Source: Dasypus novemcinctus (lineage: Eukaryota; Chordata; Mammalia; Cingulata; Dasypodidae). From it: 64,000 nt of DNA. The stretch covers positions 156,360,216 to 156,424,215 of the forward strand of contig NC_080673.1 of assembly GCF_030445035.2 (NCBI RefSeq). Direction: 5' to 3'. Under the pieces are notes generated by a model, which was not told the origin of the DNA, did not search any database, and saw only the letters and a list, made by a program, of their open reading frames with translations. Below are positions 47,301 through 59,300 of this stretch, in pieces (position 1 is the first letter of the stretch; the number at the start of each line of letters is the position of its first letter). Position numbers and translations under genes: made by a program.

Positions 47301-50300
47301 AAAGATGGTGACTTTAGCTACACTCTTCTAATCTGCCCATCCTTTCTTCTCTCTAACTGACTGGCTGTTTCCTACTTTACAGAAAAAAGAAAGCCGAGGA
47401 TTAAAAGACTCTCAACTCCTTTCATTCTAACTTAAGAATCTCTTTAATCATCTTAAACTTCCTTTCTTGCAGTATTTTTTTCCCAAGGTTACAAGCCTCA
47501 CCTCCTTTGCTCTAAAACAGGGCTAATATAACTTTCTGCAATGAAGCAAATGTTTTATATCTGCACTGTCCAATACAATAACCAGTAGCACATGTAGTTA
47601 TTGAGCACTTGAAATTCTGCCTATGCAACCAAGGAACTAAAATTTTAATGTGATTTAGTTTTAATTAATTTAAAGAGACTTTATGACCAGTGGCTACTTT
47701 ATGTACTGACCTACCTAGAACACTTTCTGTATCCTCTGGAAACTTACTTGTAAGCCTATAATCAATTCTTCCTCTCCACAGCATCTCCTTCCCTTTAACC
47801 GACATATAGATTTGAGCGTCTCCCATCTTAAACCAAAGAAAAAAAACCCCAAATCCTTCCTTTAATCTTGTGTACTCCCCAGTTACTGGCTTATTGCCTT
47901 TGATTCACAGCATGCTTTTTCAAAGAGTATTCAATTGGGGTATACAATCCCTTATCCAAAACCCTTAGGATCAGATGTATTTCACAAGTCAGAGTTTTTC
48001 AGATTTTAAAAAATTATTATAGTGCATATCCCTTATATTACTTAATATTCATCCATTCAGAGGTTTGGGGCAGCAACAAGTAAGCAAGCACATGAATATT
48101 TCAAGAGCAAAATCTAGGAAAAATTACATTAAATCATAAGTAAAGTATAAATAGCATTGTATCATATTAGATCAAAATTTGCTGCCAAATGAATTCAGGT
48201 CACATTTTCTCACAAAATAAATTAAGAAAAAAAAACGGGGTTGTCAATACATTTTGAATTTTAGGGTTTGAGTACTTCCTGTTTCTAATTCCTCACCTTT
48301 CGGTACAAACCAGATTGAAGGAAGGAAGGAAATTAACATTTATTGAGAGGCTATAACTTGCCAGGCATTGTCACTGATTTGAAAATCCAACAGTTCTTTA
48401 AGAGAAATGTCATTATCTCTATTGTGAGAGAAAATAAAAAAATTGAGGGTATCACAAATTACAATACTTGCTCAAAATACACAGCTAGCAAATATCAATC
48501 ATGACTCAAATTTAGGCCTTAATCAAAAGCCTATGTTCTTTCATGTACATTGTGCGATCTTCAAATACGGTATTTACACAAAGTTCACAAAGCATTTCAC
48601 ATGGTTTTTCACTAAACAACAGTTCTGTAAGGCAGGTTAATATTAATTTTCTAACATTACAGACAAGGAAGCTGAAAGCCTCTAAGACCAGCCTATCAAA
48701 CATAACCTTTGTAAAACCTCCTTGAAGCCTCTACACCTGAGGCACAATTTATTGCTTCATCTTTGCTATTATACTAAACACAGGTTTGTATTCTCAACTA
48801 CTGGGGTTTATTAGTAATTCATCTTATACTTCTGTATCTTCTAACAGACTAAAAGTTTCTAAAGGACAAGAACTAGGTCTTGTTCATCTTTATTTCTTCC
48901 ATACCTAGCAGAATGTCTGACACCTACTGGTCCTCAAGAAATGTTGAAGTAAGAATGAATGAACAAACAAACATGCTGCTTTTAGGCTGATGATGGAACA
49001 CACAAATGATATCCAGTAGAAAGAGTCATTAAAGTTTATACATACGTTGGACCATTAAATGCTGAAATTCATTTCAAGAGAAGTTTCTACCTTGGGCAAT
49101 ATGATCAGTAATACCAGTGGGAGTAGATTCGTTCATGGAAGAACTGAACGGAATTGGCTCATAATGAGGAAGCATCTCTTTTTCTATGTTGTCTGATGCA
49201 GGAGATGTCACAAAAGATGAATGGCCACTCACACTTGAGTCATATTTTGACTTCTGAGAATAGTGCCTGAAAAATGTAAATCATATTACATAAGAAATAT
49301 GAGCTATTACCTATACTTATTTAAAGAAGTGTGTTAAGGTATTTTATTTTCCAAAGCAATTGCTTTAATTTTAATATTTGTTAAAAATATGAATGTTTCT
49401 GCCACAAAAACATTAAAAATATGTCCTGACTCACCTACACAACATGAAAACAGTCACTTTTAATACAGAGAAAAATATATCCAACTTTCTAATTATCAGG
49501 ACTTCAGGATAATTTAATGTGTTTTCAAGTTTCTTAGAAAGAAAAGGGTTCTTCAGGTCAGATCTAATTCAACAAATATGTGCAGTTTGTTCATCAACTG
49601 GGAAATTAACTTCCAGAGCTAGCAGTCCATATAAACACTATTTTTGCTAATGCAGACCCTGGTAATATTATCTCTTATGGCGTTTATATTGTTTGCCAAT
49701 TAGAATATGATGATAACGTAGCTAACAATACACTTAAATACCTTATTATTTATTTATTTACCTACCCAGACAGATACATTTAATTATATTTACACAACAC
49801 AAAAACAAAACCGTAGTCTGAAGGAAAAACCAGTAAGAGGTTGAACGTTATTTTACGTACTAGGTAAGTTAAAAATTTAAGAGATGGGATTGATAAAATT
49901 TGGCAAGTCAAGAGAATCTTACACAGCACCAAAAGTGTTTGCCATATCAAATAAAGAAAAAATTATTCTTTATTCTGGGGACATGTGCTTCCAAATAAGA
50001 TGCAACTCTCTATTTAAAACAATGATAGCTGAATTCTGTTCTACTTTTTAAAGTAAGTTAACTTTAGACTACAGCAAAATGGCAAAGTTTCCAATGATCC
50101 TTCAGTTATGCAATTTTAAACCCTAAATTAGGACAATATTTAAATTGTTTTTCTACAATTTTTAAGCTAAAAATAAGAACATTATGTGAAAATCAGAATC
50201 TAGCCTACCCAGGTGGTGAAGATCGTCGTGCCTGTCCTGATCGTAAAGCTTCTCCAAGAGGGGAATTCTCTAGATTCTTAAACTTCTCTTGGCAAGTTTT

Positions 50301-53300
50301 CACGTAAGAAAGCTTTCCAGCAAAGTATCCCATGATACAAGCAACTTATTGTAAAAAAGCAAACAGAAAATGTAACTCAGCATGTTTTTTTAGACTTAAA
50401 TCTTTTCTAAAAGAATATTTTTAAACAGTTTGATTCAATGTCTTTGGTTTGGGGAGAGAGATTTCCTGATAGTGATAAAAGTGCCATATTCCATCATTCT
50501 CTTGATTCACAGAAAGAGCCTGTGAATAAAATTCACTTTCCCAAAATAAGTCAAATTAATGTTGGCTATAATATAAATCAGTTCTAATTTACTAACTTTA
50601 GCAACATAGATAGTAAAGGTGTCATAAAGGTATAATGGAAAGAAGAATGAATGAGAAATCAAAACATCATGGAATTTAGGCCATTTCTTTTTTTAATATG
50701 GGAATTATTTCATTTGCCCAGCCACATTTATAAGATTGTTTTAAAAATAAAATTATGTGCAACAAACTATGCACCTTTAAAATAATGAATTATAAAGGGC
50801 TACCTAAGTGTATCTGTTGCTTCAAATGTCTGTTTCCAGTATAAAAGAGAGGCTAGTCTGAAAAGACTCATGTAAAGCTTCAAGTACTCTTTTTTCAGGG
50901 CTACTTAGCTTCTTTTCAATTAACCACACTGTAAAATGCAAATAAGCTGTGCTATAGAAATTTGCTTTTTTAAGTAAACTTAATTTTTAAAAAATTAAAG
51001 AGTATCTACACATTTTCCCCCAAAGACAGAGCAAAAGAATTTTCAAATACTTTATTTTTACAAACTAATTTAATATTAATAGCTCATACATTATAAAATA
51101 GAAAAGAAAAAGCCTCCCTTTCAAGTAACCCCACAAGCTCAAGTAATCCATTTAATGAAAAGCTTAAACTAATTGGCAGAGTATGTAACCACATAACTCT
51201 ACTGAGTAAGATCTGTCAAAACATTTTATAAAAACTAATGATTTCACTTAGGTTAAAAAAAGATATATATTCTTAGAAAATATCAATGAAGAAAAACACG
51301 TGTTGTTCATACATACATATAAGTTTAGGGATAGATCCATATTTGGGATGACTTGAAAGGATTCCTAAAGATAAAAGAGCAAATATTTCTGAGTAATGCA
51401 TTATTAGAGGAAGACAAGTTTGCATAATTAAGACGTGCAGTAGGTTTCATTAGAATTTTAAGATTATGCCAAATAGGAAAATGACACAAATTATTCTAGG
51501 AAATGAGATGAGATTTCATAAAACTGCAAAGAAACTATTTCTAATAGTCATAACCTGGTCTCTTCTAACGTGAGGCAAAATTAGTGGTTAAGTTTAGCAA
51601 TGTAGTATAAAATAAGATATATCTATTTCTTAGCAACCTTGGACAATCCACAAAGATATAAGAAAAAATAGTACAGAATTTAAAAAATATTAACTGAAAA
51701 TAGACGCTTGTTAAGTGACCATAAAGAACACTACACTATTTAAATGAGAATCAAGTGAATTCAAAATCAACAGAAATATGAAAAAAACAACTATAAAGTA
51801 TTAGAATAAGTGAATTTAGAAAGATTACTTGATACAAGGTTAATACACAAATATATCTACATCTATATAAAATTACTATATACTAGTAAAATAACGACAT
51901 AATTCATTATAGTATCAAAAAAAATCAAAGTCCCAAGAAGAAATCTAATGAAAAATATGAGACCCCTACATTGAAATCTACTGCAAGAAATAAAAGCTAA
52001 ACAGAGAAATATACCGTGTTCATCAATTGAAAGATTATAAAGACGGCAGTTCTCCACAAATTCTTCTATAGATTCAATGCAATCCCAATCAAAATCAAGG
52101 CAAGTTTTTGCAAAAATGAAAAGATTACTCTGAAAATTATGTGGAAATACAAAGGGCTAAGAATAGCCAAGGCAATAGTGAAGAATAACAAAACTAGAAA
52201 ATCACCAACAGATATATATCATGAACTATGATAAAGTTATAATATAAATGTAATAGTGATTAAGACAGTCCAATATAAATGCAAGATTAAAGTGATCAAA
52301 ACCACAAGAGATTTCAAAACCAGACAACATGGCCACTTGATTTATGACAAAGGTTAACACTGTAGTACAGTGAAGAAAGAATAGTCCTTTCAAAATGTAC
52401 CTTGCTCCTACCTCATACCATGTTCAAAACAATTCCAGATGGGTTGAAAATTTAAATATGAAAGATAAAATAAAGCTCTAAAGGAAAACATCTTTGTGTC
52501 CTTGGAGTAGACCAAGATCTTAAAAAGACCACAAAAAGCACTTCTTACAAAGGAAAAATCTGTTAAACTGGACTCTGTTAACATTAAGAACCATTCAGAG
52601 TGGTAAAAAATGATCACAATACATGTATCTGACAAAAGACTTCAAATGGGAGGCAGCTAGGAGCAGTTGAAAAGGGATGTGAAGACTTTTCCCTTTGTCA
52701 TTACCTAATCAAAATTACCATTTCCCATCATTCTACCCTAACTATTTCATGGAATTTTCAATCCTTCATGCAGACCGTGGCATAATCTGTCTCCAAGAGA
52801 CTTCCAACTGTTATGCTTATTGTTCTATCACAAGGTCCCTCTACCTTGATAGTTTTCCTTCTCCTTTACTCTAAATCCTGTCCACCCTTCAAAATCTACT
52901 TCTTCCAAGAAATTTTCCTTGATTATAGCTGCCCTACTACACAATGTAGTATATTATTAAGCATGGAATTATATTCACTATTTGCTTCAATGTTATTCAT
53001 ACTATTTCCTAAGATGAACTACTAAGCAGCTCTTAAATTTTTTTGTATAACCTCTCATGCCTAGCTCCAATCATTAATTAAATGACAGACTGGATTAAGA
53101 TAGACTAAATGGACAGCACCATAATATACACTATAATATCTCCATTCATACCTCTCTGTATCAGTTTTTCCTTAAAAGTGATGTGATTAATATGTGGTGG
53201 TTTTGTTTTATTTGTTTTTATAATACCAAACCAATCTCAGTCTACAAAACAACTTAGCCCTAAAGGACATATAATATGCACATATGGCTTGACTTGTTTC

Positions 53301-56300
53301 TATGTTTAAGACCCCTGTCATGGTAGCACATTGTAACAACGTTCTTTAAGAGTTCTATAACTAACAAGACAATTTTTTACCAAAAATAAAGAAGTAAAAA
53401 TAAAAATCCTATTTCTCTAACTACTTTTCTCAATTAGCTTTCGGACTACCGTCTAAGTACGTCATTCTGTTAAAATGAAAAGCTTAAACTTCCTATCACA
53501 GTCATATTTTAGGAGAAACTAGTAAATTCAAAAGAACAGTTTTTTAGATTTAATATGACAGCCATCCTGTCATTCTTTCCTATGACATTCTGCCATTTCC
53601 AGGTAGACTATTTACAAAGTAAATGTAATGAGCGATAGTACTGCTTATACCACTAAATTTTAAGATGTAGAAAATGATAAATTTTATACTTAGTCTAAAC
53701 CTCACTCAATATATGAATATGTTCTACTATTTTAAGTCAATAGAACCTGGAACAATTAAGCGTCTTCAATACGGGGGGGGGGGGGGGGGGGGGGAAGGAA
53801 AAGAAAAAAAAGTGTCTTCAGAGGCTTGTTAAAAAAATACAGAGCACTTGCCAGAACTGAGATTCCTAACTTCCCCTCCCCACTGTAGGTGGTTATGGAG
53901 CAAAGCTTGTCTAGAGAGCTACTATCTCTGAATCAGTTCAGAAGAATTACTTAGAGTTTTGCTGCAACATGGATTCATAGATCCCACCGCATGTACTCTG
54001 ATGGGGCCAATGAATTTGTATATCCAACAAACTCCCAGGTAACAGTGATGCTGCTAGTCCACCTAGACCACATGTGCCTTTCTACCTCTCTGCAAATCAT
54101 CCCCATTACTTTCTTGATCTAGTAGATTGTTAATGTTGTGTTGCAGGTGGGTAACAAATTTTTAAACCAAGATATATGAGTCAGTGGGTCCAAGGGACAA
54201 CACATTATAGAAATTCATCAATGATAATGTTTAATGTGATAAATTATCACTTTTATCTAAAAATCACGGGAAAATAACATAAAACACATGATGATATCCA
54301 AAATACTAAACAAACTCAAATTTTAAATATTTACCTTTACTGATTAATCCTTGAGTAATTAACATACTTGTTGCAGCCAAAGGCACAGCTAAAGGAGAAA
54401 AAGAATTTGTCAATATCAACAAAGGAAAAAATTTTGTCTGAGATCATTAGGATGGATATATGAATATCAGTAAAATCATCAAAGGAGTATATTGTATAAT
54501 TAAGAGCTTTAAAAAATAATTTCCCATTTTTGAAAGCTATTCTGTATACATACTCAGAAAAATAAAGGAACATTTTAAAGTTAAGAAACATTACTAAACA
54601 TTAAATAATTTAATTCAAAAACCATTTAAATTTTGACTTCGAAATCCAGGATGGAATACATTTAACAGACCAAAAAAATGTATAAAAATTGCATTAAGTA
54701 CTTTTTCTGCAAATTCCTAAACATTTTCATCACTTTTTAAAATCAATGGTCACAAGCTAATAATCTCCAAAGTGAAATGGATTCTATTATATATATACAT
54801 AAATATATGTTAATGTTATATACTGATAAAATATTCTTAAAGATAAAAATATTAAGTACGAAATTTCTTAATGCTCAAAACCACAATGAGACACCATGTC
54901 ACATTCACTAGGATGAGTGTGATGTGCCCATCAACAAGTAAATGGATGAATTGTGGTACATACATACAATGGAATGTTATTTAACAGTAAAAAGGAATAA
55001 AATTTTGATGCATGTTATAACATGGGTGAACCTTGAAATCATTACATTGAGTGAAAAAGCCAGACACAAAAGGACAAAAATTGTATGAACTTACTTAAAT
55101 GAAATATCGAGAACAAGCAAATTCAGAAAGTAGATTAGAGGTTACCAGGGGCCAGAGGGAGGGGGAAAAGGGGAGTTTTCATATATTGGAATAGCAGTTT
55201 GATATTGTTTATGAATTCCAAAAATAGATGATGGATTATGTTTGAAAACTGGTCTGTCCCTCTGGGCATATTAGATAGTACTAGGTTCAGAGGTTTCACT
55301 TTTACTTGATTAAAAAATGATTAAGAGAAAGCGGATTTGCCAGGATAGGGCGTTCTCCTACCACATGGGAGGTCCAAGGTTCAAACTCAGGGTCGGGAGG
55401 ACCCATGTGATGAGTGGCCCACGAGCAGTGCTAACTCGCACAAGGAGTACCCTGCCACGCAGGGGTGTCCCCCACGTAGGGGAGCCCCATGCACAAGGAG
55501 TGCCAGAGCTGGCCAGTGCGAAAAAAGTGCAGCCTGTCCAGGAATGGCACCGCACACATGCAGAGGTGACGCAACAAAAAGACAGACTGCCGGTGCCACT
55601 GACAAGAATGTAAGTGGACACAGAGAGCAGACAACTGGGGGGCAGTGGGGAGGAGGCGGGGAAGGGGAGAGAAATAAACAAATCTTAAAAAAAAATGATT
55701 AAGGCTTTGATTGGGCCACATCAGTAGGATGTTGAGTCCCCGCCCCTTGGGTGGGCAGAGCTCACAGACAAATCATACCAAAGAAGGGAGGTTAGAGTTT
55801 TGAGCTGGAGCCTGGGAAGTAAACACATAGGAGAGCACAAAGCAGCTGAACCTGTAAAGAATTGAGCCCTGGGGAAAGAAAGAAAACCTAGAGAGCCTGA
55901 TAGTCTACAGCTGATCTTGTAGAAAGACAAGCACAGCTGAGCCCAGAGAGAATGAGCCCAGGGGGAGAGACTAGACTTATCCCAGCCTAGAGCTGTTACT
56001 GGAAGAAGCTGGGACAACAGAGCCTTAGACAAAGAGGAAGGTTGAACATTGGCAGCCATCTTGCTCCAACACATGGCAATAGACTTTGGTGAGGGAAGTA
56101 ACTTATGCTTTATGGCCTAGTAATTGTAAATAAATACCCTTTATGAAGGTCAACAGATTTCTGGTATTTTGCACCAGCACCCCTTTGGCTGACTAATACA
56201 AATGGTAATGGAGTTTTTGTTTGGGTGACTGGTAGTTTGCAGATGTACCCCAGAAAAACATCCATTTCTATGGATGTGAATCCATTTTAAGTAGGACATT

Positions 56301-59300
56301 TTGATGAAGTTACTTTAGTTAAAGTGTAACCCACCTAAACCAGGAAGGGGCTTAATCCTATTATCGGAGTCCTTTATAAACAGAATGAAATTCAGACAGA
56401 GAGAAAGCCAAAGGGAGCAGCCAAAAGCTGAATATCAAAAGAACTGGGAAGAGAAATAAGAGACCAGGAAATGCTGCCATGTGTCTTGTCACATGCCTAA
56501 CTAAGGACCAAGGATCACCAGTCCCCAAAGAAATGCCAGTCTTTGGGGAGAAAGCACCACCTTGATGATGCCTTGATGTGAACTTTCTTTTAGCCTTAAA
56601 ATAGTAAGCAAATAAATTCCCATTGTTTAACCTGACCCATTGTAATGTATTTGAGCAGCCCAGGAAACTAAAACAGTGATGAAAAAAGTTTTAGTAATGG
56701 ATGGTGGTGATTATAGAATGCTTTGAATGTAATTAATACCACTGAATTACACACTTAAATATAGTTAAAAATAGTAAATTTTGGTTATATATATTGTAAT
56801 ATGCATATTACAATAATAAAAACTTTAAAAAGTTTCTTTTGCATGACAGTTCGAGAATTATATGCTGAATTCCCTTTGGCCTGTGATTAGAGCCAAGATT
56901 CTATATATTGTTGATACGTGATATTATTACAACATGCAACACCTAGGTTATCTATTTTAAGAGTCAATCACTACTTTAATGTTAATATTTTGGTTGCTTT
57001 AATTTCCTGTATTCCAAATATGGCATACAACCAAAAAGCTATGTTTTAGCCTGTCCTTATTACACACCTTCTGCCCCTCCAACTTGTGATCATTCTAAAC
57101 TATTTTAACACAAAAAAATTACTTGGCCTTCTGTTTTTTATCATATACCACAGGTCCTACTTTTAACAGTCATGTTCAAAGTATCATCTTAAATGGGTAT
57201 TCTGTTGATCACTGCCCTTTAATGTATCTTTAGCATAATGCTGTCAGAGCTATTTAAAATGTTAAATATGTAGAGCAGCATAAATTTATCAGCCAGAAAT
57301 AAATCTAGACACCTGGACACTAAATCTATGCAGCCATTAACCGAAAATTACAATTCCAAACCCTATCTACCAGACTTCCTTTTTCTTAATCCTGGGTCAT
57401 CAACAGATTTGAAAATTGATCCTTTTATCCTATCTATGCAATCCTCAAAGATAAAAAATTGTTGCTAGAATACAACTGAGTTCTCTGAAAAATTATACCC
57501 ACTCTATGGACCAGAAGAATTTTTTTTTAAACTTCATGATTCATAATAACTGTAATCTAAAATATTACTCTCAACTGGAGATGTATACCATCATCACTTA
57601 ATTCTTTCAGAAGTTCTTCTAGCTTCAACTCTCTGAATATTAGACTAAGGGTAAAATGCAAAAGATTTTATTAGATATCCCTGCATCTTCTTAACTTTTA
57701 TTTCCTGTTCTTTGTTGATTCTTTTACTACCACTTGACTTGTTCCCTTATTCATGGGTACTATCCCATCATTTCTATCCCATCATTTCTAAATATTAAGC
57801 ACATGACAGATACTGTTATCATTTTTTTTCCAAAAGATTTATTTCTCCCCTCCCCCCCTCGTTGTCGGCTGTCTGTGTCCATTTGCTATACATTCTTCTG
57901 TGTCTGCTTGTCTTCTTTTTAGGAGGCACCTGGAACCAATCCTGGGACCTTCCAGAGTGGGAGAGAGGTGCTCAATCTCTGGTGCCACCTCAGCTCCCTG
58001 GTCTGCTGCATCTCTTACTGTCTCTCCTCTGTGTCTTTTTGTTGCATCATCTTGCTGTACCAACTCTCTGCTCAGGCCAGCTTGCCACACGGGCCAGCAC
58101 TCTTGCGCAGGCCAGCACTCCACTCAGGCCAGCCTGCTGCACAGGCCAGCACTCGTACGGGCCAGTTCTCCACAGAGACCAGCTTGCCATTACCTGGAAT
58201 CTAACCCTGGACCTCCCATATGGTAGACAGGAGCCCAATCGCTTGAGCCATATATGCTTCCTGTACTGTTATTTTTATGCACTGATCTCTACACTTAATT
58301 CCTTGGTGCCTTCACAAAGGCAACTAAAAGATAAACTCTAATTTCACTTCTGTAACTTTGTTTCTATTTCAGCTGCTTATAGACCTTTCACAATTTAATG
58401 CTGTACCATGAACTAAAAATTACAAACTTCTTCAAACTATACCCTTCCATCAGTAATGCCATCATTCTCCAAAGCTGGACTATTTCAATGTTATTATTTG
58501 ACTCTTACCTTTCCTTCATTCCCCCTTAGTCAAAACTACTGTAAAGTCCTATAGGTGTCCTTTAAAAAACACGTCATTGCCACCCCCTCTTCTCTGGCCC
58601 AAATGACACTATCATCAACTACATCTCAGTGAGAATATGCCTGAGCTACTGCCTCTCTAAATAGATTTCATCAAATATAACCTCTCATTCTCCTAGTCTA
58701 TCCTGGTCACTGCCAATTAATCTTCCTTAAAAAAAAAAAAAAAGCAAAAAAACGTATGTATCATCCCTTCTGTTCAAGAACCTAAAAAATATAATGACCT
58801 TTAATCCTTAGTATGACACATAATTTTCTACCCCCAATAAGCCTCTACTCAATTAGATCAGCAAGCTTAAAGACACTAGAAGAGATCAGGTTATTGCAAA
58901 CTCTATGCCTTTGTTCAATATTAATTTCATTGACATGCTCCCCCCACTCCCTGTGTTTTCTTCATTAATCTAAAGTCCTACTAGTTGTGAAGTCTTATTT
59001 GCTAACGAAGCCCTTTTTAGGTCAAACAACTCAAATTAACCAATCTCTTTAAAAAGAATTTAAGTTAATCTATTTCACATGTTAGTGTTGTCTCAAATAC
59101 ATCATATAACTGCTTTAAGACAAAGACTGTGTCTAGAAAACTCATTTTCCAAGCACAGCACCCCGCAAAGTGTAAACATAAATACCGGACTGACTAAGAA
59201 AAATGTACATCCCCTTAATAGCTTAAGTGCCTTTTAAAAAAAAAATTCTATTCTGACTTTTTTCTTTAGGATTACCCTATCTGAACGGAATGCAATTTCT

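Larger units (their letters stand above)
54880..56830 (+). repeat. LINE-1 ORF2 end and 3' UTR, split by two LTRs
   Basis: CATCAACAAGTAAATGGATGA, ATACAATGGAATGTTATTTAA and GACACAAAAGGACAAAAATT are the end of ORF2; GAGGTTACCAGGGGCCAGAGG begins the 3' UTR. After two LTR insertions the 3' UTR resumes with AAGTTTTAGTAATGGATGGTG at 56689 and ends with AATAATAAAAACTTT. It lies in OCIAD1 intron 3. Confidence 0.8.

Noticed and set aside
47935-48290. Possible DNA transposon remnant (CCCTTATCCAAAACCCTTAGG)
   Set aside because: It resembles a common mammalian repeat, but I could not name the family or fix its ends.
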